A stretch of 64,000 nucleotides of DNA from Rhodospirillaceae bacterium (GTDB taxonomy: Bacteria; Pseudomonadota; Alphaproteobacteria; Reyranellales; Reyranellaceae). The stretch spans positions 1 to 64,000 of the forward strand of contig WOUR01000028.1 in assembly GCA_009772935.1 (NCBI GenBank), read 5' to 3'. The notes beneath the pieces were generated by a model. The model saw nothing but the letters and a program-made list of their open reading frames with translations. It was not told where the DNA came from and searched no databases. A program made the translations under genes and the position numbers. Position 1 is the stretch's first letter. Every line of letters starts with the position of its first letter. This document shows positions 1 to 8,602 of the stretch, piece after piece.

Positions 1-1
1 G

Positions 2-436
2 CTGGCGCAGAACGCGCAGCCTTACGGCAAGGGCTTCGACAGCTGGAACTTCTCGCGGACGAAGGAGCAGAGCGGCGTCACCAATTGCCGCGCCTTCCGT
101 CGCGTCGGCGGCCGCGACGACATCCTGGCGATGCGCACCGACGGCTATTCCTATCTCAGCGTCCGCGCCGAAGGCCGCAACGGCAAGTTCCCCAATTCCA
201 TCGTCGTTCCCCTGCGCGAACCGGCGAACGGCATGCAATGGGACAACACGATCGCGGCCGACGGGAAGCGCATGTGGGTGGCCCTGCCGCCGGCGGCGAT
301 CGAGATCATCGCCACCAAGGGCGGCTACAGCATGCTGCTGGGCGGCAGCGAGGATCGCGACGACGTCAATCTCGGCAAGAGCGCCCTCGCCGCCTGGAAG
401 CGCGTCAAGGAATGCATCGTCGCCTCGGGCGGGTGA
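2..436 (+). CDS. hypothetical protein, 5' end outside window
   Basis: The reading frame is open from the first bases of the window to the TGA at 434-436, so the gene starts upstream and only its last 144 codons are visible. The visible part is soluble and mixed alpha/beta, with two cysteines (in VTNCRAF and KECIVASGG) that could pair in an exported protein. It shows no catalytic motif I recognise. It converges on the FAD oxidase gene 29 bp away. The frame is confident; the function is unknown. Confidence 0.7.
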   Translation: MAQNAQPYGKGFDSWNFSRTKEQSGVTNCRAFRRVGGRDDILAMRTDGYSYLSVRAEGRNGKFPNSIVVPLREPANGMQWDNTIAADGKRMWVALPPAAIEIIATKGGYSMLLGGSEDRDDVNLGKSALAAWKRVKECIVASGG

Positions 437-465
437 GTTTGCTTCGGAGCTTCACCCGGCGATGA

Positions 466-1869
466 CTAATTGATCGGCCCGATGATCTTGCCCGGGTTCA
501 TGATGTTGTCCGGGTCGATCGCCTTCTTGATCGCGCGCATCAGCGACATCGCCTCGCCGTGTTCGGCGTAGAGATACTTGATCTTGCCGATGCCGACGCC
601 GTGTTCGCCGGTGCAGGTGCCACCCAGGTTCTGGGCGCGCGCGACCATGCGGTCGTTCAGCGCCTCGGCCTTGGGCAGGTAGGTCGGGTCGTTCGGATCG
701 ACCATCATGGTGAGATGGAAATTGCCGTCGCCGACATGGCCGACGATCGGCGCGTAGAGGCCGTTGGCCTGGATGTCCTTCTGCGTCTCGAGGATGCATT
801 CGGCGAGCTTGCTGATCGGCACGCAGACATCGGTCGCCCACATGCCCCAGCCCGGCTTGTAGGCCTTGGCGGCCCAGGCGGCGTCGTGGCGGGCCTGCCA
901 CATCTTGCTGCGCTCCTCGGCCTGGTTCGTCCAGGCGAAGTCGCCGCCGCCATGCTCGGCGGCGATGGCCTGCACCATCTCGGCCTGTTCCCTGGTGCCG
1001 GCCTCGGTGCCGTGGAATTCCAGCAGCAGCAGGTTCTTCTGCGGCAATGTGAGCTTGGAATACTGGTTCACCGTGTCGACGGTATAGGTGTCCATCAGCT
1101 CGATGCGCGCCACCGGGATGCCGGACTGGATGGTCTGGATCACCGTGTTGACCGCGCCTTCGAGACTGTCGAAAGCGCAGGTCGCCGCGACCATGGATTC
1201 GGGCGTGCCGTAGAGGCGGAGCGTGATTTCGGTGATGACTCCCAGGGTGCCTTCGGAGCCGACGAACAGCTTCACCAGGTCGTAGCCCGCGCTCGATTTC
1301 CGCGAGCGGCGGCCGAGCTGCATGATCCGCCCGTCGGGCGTCACGACCTGCAGCGACAGCACGTTCTCGCGCATGGTGCCGTAGCGCACTGCGTTGGTGC
1401 CGGAGGCGCGGGTGCTGGTCATGCCGCCGATCGAGGCGTCGGCGCCGGGATCGATCGGGAAGAAGAGACCGGTCGCGCGCAGGTATTCGTTGAGCTGCTT
1501 GCGGGTGACGCCAGGCTGCACCACCACGTCGAGGTCGGCCTCGTTGACCTGCAGGATCCTGTTCATCCGGCTGACGTCGAGCGAGATGCCGCCGTTGGGA
1601 GCGCTGATATGGCCTTCCAGCGAGGTGCCAGTGCCGAACGGGATGATCGGGGTCTTGTGGCGGGCGCAGAGCTGCACGATCTGCTGCACTTCTTCGGTCG
1701 ACTCGGCGAAGACCACGGCGTCGGGCAGGTGCGCTTCGTGATACGAAATGTCCTTGCCATGCTGTTCGCGCACGGCGTGCGCGGTGCTGACCCGGTCGCC
1801 GAACAGCGCCTTCAGCTCGGCGATCGTGGCATCGACGTTGAGAGGTCTCGCCTGGGCCGCTACAGCCAT
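466..1869 (-). CDS. FAD-binding oxidoreductase, D-lactate/glycolate dehydrogenase (GlcD/DLD) family
   Basis: A 467-residue flavoprotein expected to oxidise a D-2-hydroxy acid such as D-lactate or glycolate. The N-terminal half is an FAD_binding_4 (PCMH) domain with PFGTGTSLEGH and DPGADASIGGM. The C-terminal half is an FAD-oxidase_C domain with HVGDGNFHL and the GEHGVG signature near the end. The start at 1869 was chosen because AGGAG lies 7-11 bases upstream; an open frame extends to 1923 without support. It is divergent from the thiolase gene, with 71 bp between the starts. The substrate cannot be fixed from sequence. Confidence 0.92.
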   Translation of the reverse strand: MAVAAQARPLNVDATIAELKALFGDRVSTAHAVREQHGKDISYHEAHLPDAVVFAESTEEVQQIVQLCARHKTPIIPFGTGTSLEGHISAPNGGISLDVSRMNRILQVNEADLDVVVQPGVTRKQLNEYLRATGLFFPIDPGADASIGGMTSTRASGTNAVRYGTMRENVLSLQVVTPDGRIMQLGRRSRKSSAGYDLVKLFVGSEGTLGVITEITLRLYGTPESMVAATCAFDSLEGAVNTVIQTIQSGIPVARIELMDTYTVDTVNQYSKLTLPQKNLLLLEFHGTEAGTREQAEMVQAIAAEHGGGDFAWTNQAEERSKMWQARHDAAWAAKAYKPGWGMWATDVCVPISKLAECILETQKDIQANGLYAPIVGHVGDGNFHLTMMVDPNDPTYLPKAEALNDRMVARAQNLGGTCTGEHGVGIGKIKYLYAEHGEAMSLMRAIKKAIDPDNIMNPGKIIGPIN

Positions 1870-1940
1870 GTTCGTTCTCCTAGCGTAAGCCGTTTGGATA
1901 CGCTCAAATGCGGCCAAAGCCAACCTGAGGAAACCGCCCC

Positions 1941-3191
1941 ATGCGCGACGTCTACGTGATCGGCGCCTACACCACCGTCTTCAAGAAGCACCCCGGCCTG
2001 AGCTTCGGCGACCTCGCCCGCGAAGCCTATATGGGCACCCTGGCCGATGCCGGCATGGAAAAGGGCAGCGACATCGAGACCGGATGGCTGGGCAACTGCG
2101 GCATGGGCTTCTGGGGCCAGAACTCGATCCGCGGCCAGGCGCTGTTCCAGCCGCTGGTCGAGGAGGGGCTGTTCCCCGAGCGGGTGCCGATGTTCAACGT
2201 CGAGAATGCCTGCGCCACCGCCTCGACCGCCTTCATGGGGGCCTGGAAGGACGTGCTGGCCGGCACCCACGAACTCACTTTCTGCCTGGGCGTCGAGAAG
2301 CTGTTCAGCCCGGAGGCGCCCGAGCGCACGGCCGGCCTGTTCAATCAGGGCTATATCACCAGCCAGCACGACCGGCTGGTCGAGGAGATGAACCGGGTGG
2401 GCAAGATGGTCGGCTCCGAGTTCAAGCCCGGCGATGACCGCACCATCTTCATGGATACCTATGCCATGCAGGCCAAGTGGCACATGTGGAAGTACGGCAC
2501 GACCCAGGCCCAGATCGCGGCGGGTGCTGCCAAGAACCACAATTACGGCGCGCTGAACGAGAAGGCGCAGTACCGCTTCCAGATGACGCCGCAGTCGGTG
2601 CTGGAGGACCGTCCCGTGTCCTTCCCGCTGACCCGCGCCATGTGTGCGCCGATCGGAGACGGCGCGGCCGCCGCCTTGTTGTGCTCGGCTGAGTATCTCG
2701 AAAAGCAGCCCAGGCACGTGCAGGACCGCGCCGTGAAGATCGCCGGCGTCGGCTTCTCGGGCGGCATGTACCGCAACCTCGACGCGCCGGGCCTGACGCG
2801 CGCGGCGGGCGACAAGGCCTACCGGATGGCGGGGCTCGGGCCGGAGGACATCGACGTCGCCGAGGTCCACGACGCCACCAGCTTCTGCGAGATCTACCAG
2901 TGCGAGATGCTGCGCTTCTGCCCCGAGGGCGAGGGCGGCAAGTTCGTCGAGTCGGGCGCCACTGGCCCCGGCGGCAAGCTGCCGGTCAACACCTCGGGCG
3001 GCCTGGTCTCCAAGGGCCATCCGGTGGGCGCCACCGGCCTGTCGATGCTGGCCGAGCTCGCCACGCAGCTGCGCGGCGAGGCCGGTGCCCGTCAGGTGGA
3101 AGGGGCGAAGGTCGCGCTCGCCGAGAATGGCGGCGGCGTGATCGGCATGGAAGAGGCCGTGGCCTCGGTCGTGATTCTCAAGAAAGAGTAA
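1941..3191 (+). CDS. thiolase family protein (SCP-x/acetyl-CoA acetyltransferase-like)
   Basis: A 416-residue thiolase-fold protein of the sterol-carrier/lipid-transfer type. The nucleophilic cysteine lies in ENACATASTAF (near residue 92). VHDATSF, and then SKGHPVGATG near residue 355, supply the His-bearing catalytic loops. It should cleave or condense 3-oxoacyl-CoA. A TGAGGA ribosome site precedes the ATG. The WD-repeat gene begins 2 bp after its stop. An SDR resembling the dehydrogenase domain of peroxisomal multifunctional enzyme lies further on, so a lipid or steroid side-chain oxidation role is plausible but inferred. Confidence 0.9.
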   Translation: MRDVYVIGAYTTVFKKHPGLSFGDLAREAYMGTLADAGMEKGSDIETGWLGNCGMGFWGQNSIRGQALFQPLVEEGLFPERVPMFNVENACATASTAFMGAWKDVLAGTHELTFCLGVEKLFSPEAPERTAGLFNQGYITSQHDRLVEEMNRVGKMVGSEFKPGDDRTIFMDTYAMQAKWHMWKYGTTQAQIAAGAAKNHNYGALNEKAQYRFQMTPQSVLEDRPVSFPLTRAMCAPIGDGAAAALLCSAEYLEKQPRHVQDRAVKIAGVGFSGGMYRNLDAPGLTRAAGDKAYRMAGLGPEDIDVAEVHDATSFCEIYQCEMLRFCPEGEGGKFVESGATGPGGKLPVNTSGGLVSKGHPVGATGLSMLAELATQLRGEAGARQVEGAKVALAENGGGVIGMEEAVASVVILKKE

Positions 3192-3193
3192 CC

Positions 3194-4204
3194 GTGTCAT
3201 TCCAAGTGGAGCGAGGAGCCCCGCGGCTGTTGACGCGCAGATTTCTTGCGAACTGCTTGGCTGGAACAATTACAGGAACCTGGTCAGGCAGCCTTTCCGC
3301 CTCCGACACTGACCTGGTGAAGAGTAGCAACGGTTCTTCAGTATCGCTTCAGCTGTTGAAGACTATTCCCTTCAGATCGGAGCGGCCTGCCGGTGGTGCG
3401 ATTACCTCTCTCGCCTGGAATCCCAATGGAGCACTTCTCGCGGTCGCCTTTGATTGGGGGCGGAAGGTAGCTGTGCTGGAAACCGGCAGTTGGAGCGTGG
3501 TGGGGACATTCTCAAGAACCGCAACGCGCAACAAATCTTCCATGGGATTCTGTTCGGATGACGAGTTGGTCACCCTGCCAAACGACGAACGTCTCGACAG
3601 TGTTTGGGCTTTAAGCGTGTATGATGCGCGGAAGGGCAAAGTTGTCGCTCAAATAAGTCGGCCGACCGTAATGAAGGACATCGCTCAGTCGATGATCGTT
3701 ACGGGCGATCGTTGCTTCGCAGCATTGAATACTTTCGTCGATAGGCAACTCATCGCGCTCTACTTTGATTTGAAGAAAGCGGAGTTCGTGGACGCCGTGC
3801 CAACATTGCCTGGTGCCTCTGCTCTCCTGATGGCAGCGGGGCCGGGCGCCCAAATGGCGTTGAGCGCCATCGAAAGAGGTTCGGGCCCGATCCGTCTCAA
3901 GCCAATTGCCCTGGTTGATCTGAGAGCGCGGAAGATCGAACGGATGCTGCCGGGCCAAGCGCCGGGCATTGCATCGATGGCGTGGAGCCCAAATGGCCAA
4001 TGGCTCACTTCGGGTGCCTCGTCCGAGCAACCGCATGACCCGCACCCGATTCGAATTTGGGATGTGGTCAACGGCCGCGAGAAATTTGCGATTTCCGGGG
4101 CATACAGCCCAGTGTCTTCGGTCGCATGGCATCCGACGTTACCCATCTTCGTCACCAAAGGAGCGAAGGGCACCGGGGCGCTAGGGTCTGCAGTCAGATT
4201 ATGA
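3194..4204 (+). CDS. WD40-like beta-propeller protein, apparently truncated by an in-frame TGA
   Basis: It starts with GTG two bases after the thiolase stop, with AAGAAAGAG as ribosome site, and reads 336 residues to TGA at 4202. Blade-like repeats are visible, for example ITSLAWNPNGALLAVAF, IASMAWSPNGQWLTSG, IRIWDVVNGRE and SSVAWHPTLPIFVTKG. The N-terminus has a twin-arginine-like stretch (TRRFLAN) before a mildly hydrophobic segment, so it may be exported. Base composition is visibly less GC-rich than its neighbours, which suggests acquisition. The same frame continues past the stop as good WD-repeat sequence, so this is probably a damaged gene. Confidence 0.65.
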   Translation: MSFQVERGAPRLLTRRFLANCLAGTITGTWSGSLSASDTDLVKSSNGSSVSLQLLKTIPFRSERPAGGAITSLAWNPNGALLAVAFDWGRKVAVLETGSWSVVGTFSRTATRNKSSMGFCSDDELVTLPNDERLDSVWALSVYDARKGKVVAQISRPTVMKDIAQSMIVTGDRCFAALNTFVDRQLIALYFDLKKAEFVDAVPTLPGASALLMAAGPGAQMALSAIERGSGPIRLKPIALVDLRARKIERMLPGQAPGIASMAWSPNGQWLTSGASSEQPHDPHPIRIWDVVNGREKFAISGAYSPVSSVAWHPTLPIFVTKGAKGTGALGSAVRL

Positions 4205-4345
4205 TCTGCCGTCGATGGCCGCTTGATTTTTGAGTATCTAACATCCGGTCCAGCCATCGTCTCCGAAGTGAGCTTCCATCCGCTGACGGGACAGCTGCTC
4301 TTGACGGCGGACAATGCTCTGCACCTCTTCGACATCCTGCAGTGA
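4205..4345 (+). pseudogene. detached 3' end of the WD-repeat gene, in frame after TGA
   Basis: After the TGA at 4202-4204 the same frame stays open for 46 codons to TGA at 4343. It reads as the rest of one propeller blade plus another (SAVDGRLIFEY, then SEVSFHPLTGQLLLTADN and ALHLFDI). Joining both parts gives VRL-stop-SAVDGRLIF, in which the stop stands where WD repeats carry Trp. No start codon or ribosome site of its own is evident, so it is probably untranslated. Confidence 0.6.
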
Positions 4346-4473
4346 TCCCAAACATTGTCTGGTTCGGCTAACTTCGTGTCCTTGAGCGAAGCGAGGGACA
4401 TTTCTCCCCGCTTTTAATACAAGGATTGCGACCGCACGACGCCCTCAACGGAAGAACTTTGGAGACAAGACAA

Positions 4474-5370
4474 ATGACCATACGCTTCGACAACCGAGTC
4501 GCCATCGTCACCGGCGCGGGCAACGGGCTTGGCCGTGCGCACGCGCTCCTGCTGGCCAGCCGCGGCGCCAAGGTGGTCGTGAACGATCCGGGCGGCGCTG
4601 TCGACGGCAAGGGTGGCGGTCACGCCGCGGCCGACAAGGTCGTGGACGAGATCAAGGCAGCGGGCGGCCAGGCCGTCGCCAACTACGATTCCGTCGCCGA
4701 GGCCGCGACCGCCGCCAACATCGTGAAGGCCGCCGTCGATGCCTTCGGCACGGTCGACATCGTGGTGAACAATGCGGGCGTGCTGCGCGACAAGACCTTC
4801 CACAACATGACCACCGAGGATTTCGAGTTCGTCGTGAAGGTCCACTTTCTCGGCACTGCCTACGTGACGCACGCGGCCTGGCCGATCATGCGCGCCAAGG
4901 CCTATGGCCGCGTCGTCGTGACCTCGTCGAACTCGGGTATCTACGGCACCTTCGGCCAGTCCAACTATGGCGGCGCCAAGCTCGCCGTCGTGGGCTTCAT
5001 GAACGCGCTCAGGCTCGAGGGCCAGAAGTACAACATCATGATGAACGCCCTGGCGCCGATCGCCGCCACGCGCATGACCGAAAGCCTGATGACGCCCGAG
5101 GCACTGGCCAAGCTCAGGCCCGAGTTCGTCTCGCCGATGGTCGCCTATCTGTGCAGCGAGCAGTGCCAGCGCACCGGCGACATCTGGAGTGCCGGTGCCG
5201 GCACCTTCGCGCGCATCGAGTATCGCGAGGCCCAGGGGCTGCGCATCGATGGCCGCGCGCCGACCATCGAGGACGTGGCCGACAATATCGAGAAGATCGC
5301 CGACGTCTCGGCCAGCCGCGTCTTCCGAACCTCCGGCGAGGAAGTGGCCGCCGTCGTGAGCGGCTCCTGA
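4474..5370 (+). CDS. SDR family oxidoreductase (3-hydroxyacyl-CoA dehydrogenase-like)
   Basis: A 298-residue short-chain dehydrogenase. The Rossmann motif TGAGNGLG is at residues 13-20, NNAG near residue 107, and the catalytic Tyr165-x3-Lys169 in SNYGGAK. The opening VAIVTGAGNGLGRAHAL, followed by KVVVNDPGG, resembles the (3R)-hydroxyacyl-CoA dehydrogenase domain of multifunctional enzyme type 2. It probably oxidises a hydroxyacyl-CoA with NAD(P). The ATG at 4474 follows GGAGA at good spacing. The adenylate cyclase gene follows after 17 bp and may share its transcript. Confidence 0.9.
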   Translation: MTIRFDNRVAIVTGAGNGLGRAHALLLASRGAKVVVNDPGGAVDGKGGGHAAADKVVDEIKAAGGQAVANYDSVAEAATAANIVKAAVDAFGTVDIVVNNAGVLRDKTFHNMTTEDFEFVVKVHFLGTAYVTHAAWPIMRAKAYGRVVVTSSNSGIYGTFGQSNYGGAKLAVVGFMNALRLEGQKYNIMMNALAPIAATRMTESLMTPEALAKLRPEFVSPMVAYLCSEQCQRTGDIWSAGAGTFARIEYREAQGLRIDGRAPTIEDVADNIEKIADVSASRVFRTSGEEVAAVVSGS

Positions 5371-5387
5371 GCGGCGAGGCGCCTGCC

Positions 5388-6569
5388 GTGACGGCACCGG
5401 CAGTGGATCGCCTGCTGCCGGTGCAGAAATGGCTGTCGAGGGAAGGCCGGCTCGTGCGGCGGCCAGAGGCCTTCCTGGAGCAGCTGATGAACCGCGTGCT
5501 CGAGGTAGGGATCCCGGTCTGGCGCACGTATATCGGCCTGCAGCTCGTCCATCCGCAACTGCAGGCCATGGGCTATCTCTGGCGGCGCGGCGGGACGGTG
5601 GAGACGATCGCCCGTGCCTATGGCGTGCAGTTCACGCCGGCCTATATCGGCAGCCCTCTCAAGGAGGTGCGGGAGGGCGGCGCCCCGGTCCGCTACCGGC
5701 TCGACGCCCTGACCGACCGGCACCACGAGGTGCTGCACGAGGTCCGGAGCGGCGGCGGCACCGATTACTTCTCGCTGCCGATGCATGTCCGCCGCGACGG
5801 ACCGATGCCCGTCGTCGCCTTCGCGACCGACCATAAGGGAGGTTTCAGCGAGGCCGACATCGACGACCTGACGCGCCTGGTCGACATGATGGGCGCGGTG
5901 ACCGAGATGTACATCGAGGAGAGCGTCGCCCAGACCGTCGCCCAGACCTATCTCGGCCGCCAGGTCGGCGAGCGCATCCTGCACGGCATGATCCGCCGCG
6001 GCGACGGCGAGGAGATCCGGGCCGTGCTGTGGTTCTCCGACCTGCGCGACTTCACCGGCCTCAACGAGCGGCTGCCGCCCGACCAGGTACTCGAACTGCT
6101 GAACAACTACTTCCAGCTGGTGGGCGATGCGCTGGCCAAGCACGGCGGCGAGATCCTGAAGTTCATCGGAGACGGCGTGATGGCCTATTTCCCGGCCGAG
6201 GATGCGCTGTTCATGCCAATGGTTACGGCGGCCGCGCTCGACGCCGCGCGCCAGCTGATTTCCGACGCCGAGGCCGCCAACGAGGCGCGGGCCACGGCTG
6301 GCGCCGAGCCGATGAAGTTCGGCATCGGGCTTCACGTCGGCACGGTGACCTTCGGCAATATCGGGACCGAGGACCGGCTCGACTTCACCGTCATCGGCTC
6401 CGCCGTCAACCGCACCTCGCGGCTGGAAGGTCTCACCAAGGCCCTCGGCGTCCGCGTCTGCGCTTCCGCCGAGTTCAACCAGGACTGCCCGCGCCCGATG
6501 AAGTCGCTGGGCAAGCACCGCCTGCGAGGTGTTCGCGAGCCGGTGGAGATATTCACACTTCCGGATTGA
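5388..6569 (+). CDS. class III adenylate/guanylate cyclase
   Basis: A 393-residue protein starting with GTG at 5388 behind GCGAGG. The first half, about 200 residues, is an uncharacterised soluble sensory region with no obvious membrane helix. The second half is a class III cyclase catalytic domain: FSDLRDFTGL carries two metal-binding aspartates, followed by GEILKFIGDGVMAYF, GIGLHVGTVTFGNIG and DFTVIGSAVNRTSRLE. It should make cAMP or cGMP in the cytoplasm. Which nucleotide is used, and the input signal, cannot be read here. Confidence 0.9.
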   Translation: MTAPAVDRLLPVQKWLSREGRLVRRPEAFLEQLMNRVLEVGIPVWRTYIGLQLVHPQLQAMGYLWRRGGTVETIARAYGVQFTPAYIGSPLKEVREGGAPVRYRLDALTDRHHEVLHEVRSGGGTDYFSLPMHVRRDGPMPVVAFATDHKGGFSEADIDDLTRLVDMMGAVTEMYIEESVAQTVAQTYLGRQVGERILHGMIRRGDGEEIRAVLWFSDLRDFTGLNERLPPDQVLELLNNYFQLVGDALAKHGGEILKFIGDGVMAYFPAEDALFMPMVTAAALDAARQLISDAEAANEARATAGAEPMKFGIGLHVGTVTFGNIGTEDRLDFTVIGSAVNRTSRLEGLTKALGVRVCASAEFNQDCPRPMKSLGKHRLRGVREPVEIFTLPD

Positions 6570-6902
6570 TGTATCCGTCGTCCTCTTATGTCCGTTCTTT
6601 CAAGAGCTGTCTCAAGTTGGTGCGACACGCGCCGGGTGCGCGTGAGAGGATAGACGTATCGGCGCTGCATGGGTCTGGAAGCAGGCATTGCAACGACGGT
6701 TGATCGATCTCTTATTCGCGGGTTGGATACCGCTTGACCAAGGTTCGTCGCGGGGCTGTCTCGCACTGAGCTCGAGTATGGGCCTGAGCCACTCTGGGAC
6801 GACGGCGAGGATCCCCCTGACCTGCGGCCCGCTCCCAGGCCGATGCAGCGTCGAAGATGGAGCAGAGGAAGTCTTTTGCGGGTTGAGGAACCGAGTTGTG
6901 CC
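6570..6902. other. non-coding stretch next to an IS110-like transposase remnant
   Basis: No convincing gene lies here. On the minus strand it follows directly on the stop of the transposase-like fragment at 6903. This places it where IS110/IS1111-group elements have their non-coding right end. I could not identify an element boundary, a terminal repeat or a folded RNA by eye. Confidence 0.35.
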
Positions 6903-7110
6903 TCAGCCGGTGGGCTGTGGCGCGGCGGCGTGGGCGATGGCCCAGATGAAGCCCGGCGATTCGCGGGCGATGGCTGCGACCGCGACCTGGCGCAGCTTGC
7001 CGTGTGCCACCAGGTGGCGGAAGCGTCGAGCCAGCCGATGGCGCGCCTTGTCGGCGATCTGCTGGACGGCTGCCGGCAAGGCGTGGGCTCCGGGCTTGCT
7101 TCTGGCCGCG
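6903..7110 (-). pseudogene. C-terminal fragment of an IS110-family-like transposase
   Basis: On the minus strand an open segment ends at TGA (6903-6905). It reads RHRLARRFRHLVAHGKL, then RQVAVAAIARESPGFIWAIA and a short tail. The pattern 'R.YR.L..RGK....V.AIARELAGF.WAI' is what I know from the C-termini of IS110/IS116/IS902-type transposases. Nothing upstream resembles the DEDD RuvC-like domain, so this is a relic. The 5' limit is approximate. The family assignment rests on the recalled C-terminal pattern only. Confidence 0.5.
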
Positions 7111-7124
7111 GCCGGCCTGCTAGA

Positions 7125-7235
7125 CTGAGCGCAGCGCCGACGGCGCGTAGTCGAAGGACCTCTTTTCGCTTCGACACACCGTGCGTCGGAAGAGAGGTCC
7201 TTCGACTGCGCCGCCCCGCGGGCGGCTCCGCTCAG
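7125..7235. repeat. long hairpin repeat, copy 1
   Basis: Outer arms CTGAGCG (7125-7131) and CGCTCAG (7229-7235) enclose inner 15-bp perfect arms, AGTCGAAGGACCTCT (7149-7163) and its complement (7193-7207). The loop, read on the opposite strand, matches the loop of the copy at 50731-50842. It lies 17 bp past the flavodoxin stop, so it could act as an mRNA 3' structure. TCGAAGGA/CGCTCAGGA motifs are common in REP-like dispersed repeats. Confidence 0.75.
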
Positions 7236-7251
7236 GAGGACGGATTCAGAA

Positions 7252-7698
7252 TCAGACCTTGGTCTTCCAGCCTTCGATCCAGGTGAGGGCCTCCTCGTCG
7301 GGCAGGGGCTGTTCGGAGGCGTCGATTTCGAGTCTCTCGCCGACCTTCCGGGCGCCGCACCGCTCGAGCGCCTGGTCGACCTTCTTGCCGCCGCCGCAGA
7401 ACGTGTCCTGGTAGGTCATGTCGCCCAGCGCGATGACGCCGTAGCGGTGGCCCGAGAGGTCGGGTTTTTCGCGCTCGAGCGTCTCGACCAACGGCAGGAT
7501 GTTGGTCGGGATATCGCCCGAGCCGTGGGTCGCGCAGACCGCGAGGAGCACGTCGTGCGCCTGCAGATCGGCGGCGGTTGCGGCCTTATCGGTGACGTCG
7601 ACGGCGTGTCCGGCACTCGCCAGCACGGGTTGCAGTGCGTCGGCCACCATCTGGGCATTGCCCGACTCGGTGCCGACCAGGATGAGGATCGTGGCCAT
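7252..7698 (-). CDS. flavodoxin domain protein (MioC-like)
   Basis: A 148-residue single-domain flavodoxin. The FMN phosphate loop is GTESGNAQ near residue 9, followed by ATHGSGDIPTN and a second flavin loop at LGDMTYQDTFCGGGK. It is probably a cytoplasmic FMN electron carrier like MioC or the flavodoxin part of sulfite reductase; the partner is unknown. It is divergent from the first enoyl-CoA hydratase gene, with 80 bp between the starts. Its 3' flank holds the hairpin repeat. Confidence 0.9.
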   Translation of the reverse strand: MATILILVGTESGNAQMVADALQPVLASAGHAVDVTDKAATAADLQAHDVLLAVCATHGSGDIPTNILPLVETLEREKPDLSGHRYGVIALGDMTYQDTFCGGGKKVDQALERCGARKVGERLEIDASEQPLPDEEALTWIEGWKTKV

Positions 7699-7778
7699 GC
7701 TCCCGGATACGGGACCGAATGCCGCGATGCGACGCGACCGGATGGCGCGGCCTCCGGACGCATGCCAGTCTTCGGCCC

Positions 7779-8588
7779 ATGACTGAAGCGATCCAAGAAA
7801 CGCCCGTTCTGTCCGCCCTCGAGGGCGGCGTGCTGACCCTGACGCTCAATCGCCCGCAGCGGCTGAACGCCATGAGCCACCAACTGATCGAAACCATGAA
7901 CGTCGAGCTGAAGCGCGCCCGAGAGGACGATGCGGTGCGCGCCGTGCTGCTGACCGGCACAGGTCGCGGCTTCTGCGCCGGCGCCGACCTGGCAGCCGGC
8001 GGTCCAGGCGATGCAGGGGCCTCGGGCCCGCGCGACGTCGGTGCCGCGATGGATCGGATTTTCAATCCGATGATCCGGGCCATGCGCGATCTCCCGAAGC
8101 CGATTGTGGCCGCCGTCAACGGCGTGGCGGCGGGCGGTGGGGCCAACCTGGCGCTCGCATGCGATATCGTGATCGCCGCGCGCTCGGCCCGCTTCGACCA
8201 GGCCTTCGTCCGCATCTCGCTGATCCCCGACCTTGGCGGCACCTGGTTCCTGCCGCACACGGTGGCCGATGCCCGGGCCCGCGCACTCGCGATGCTCGGC
8301 ACCTCAGTGCCGGCCGAGGAGGCCGCGCGCATGGGCATGGTCTGGCAGGTCGTCGACGATTCCACGCTGATGGACGAGGCCGGCAAGATTGCGAGGAAGC
8401 TCGCGACCGGCCCGACCCGTTCCTATGCCGCGATCAAGGGCGCCATCAACGCGGCCGCCACCAATACGCTCGACCAGCAGCTCGACCTCGAACGCGACCA
8501 TCAACGCGAGCTCGGCAAGAGCGAGGACTTCAGGGAGGGTGTTGCGGCCTTCCTCGCCAAGCGCGCGCCCAATTTCACCGGACGTTGA
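7779..8588 (+). CDS. enoyl-CoA hydratase/isomerase, PaaG-like (paralogue 1)
   Basis: A 269-residue crotonase-fold enzyme. The oxyanion-hole segments are GRGFCAGADLA and AAVNGVAAGGGANLALA. The stretch LIPDLGGTWFLP carries the acidic residue typical of PaaG-type isomerases, and the tail FREGVAAFLAKR also resembles PaaG. It may isomerise or hydrate an unsaturated acyl-CoA. There is no clear Shine-Dalgarno before the ATG at 7779. Fourteen bp separate it from a close paralogue, so the two look like a tandem duplication. There is no other phenylacetate gene nearby, so that pathway is not implied. Confidence 0.9.
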   Translation: MTEAIQETPVLSALEGGVLTLTLNRPQRLNAMSHQLIETMNVELKRAREDDAVRAVLLTGTGRGFCAGADLAAGGPGDAGASGPRDVGAAMDRIFNPMIRAMRDLPKPIVAAVNGVAAGGGANLALACDIVIAARSARFDQAFVRISLIPDLGGTWFLPHTVADARARALAMLGTSVPAEEAARMGMVWQVVDDSTLMDEAGKIARKLATGPTRSYAAIKGAINAAATNTLDQQLDLERDHQRELGKSEDFREGVAAFLAKRAPNFTGR

Positions 8589-8602
8589 GAGACGAGAGAC
8601 AG

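Noticed and set aside
4202..4204. TGA read as selenocysteine or as Trp by a changed genetic code
   Set aside because: The expected residue is Trp, not Cys/Sec, no SECIS-like stem was seen, and many genes here end in TGA.
4377..4400. TGTCC...GGACA hairpin after the WD-repeat gene as terminator
   Set aside because: The stem is only about seven pairs with a wobble and a 10-base loop, and the T-stretch after it is broken.
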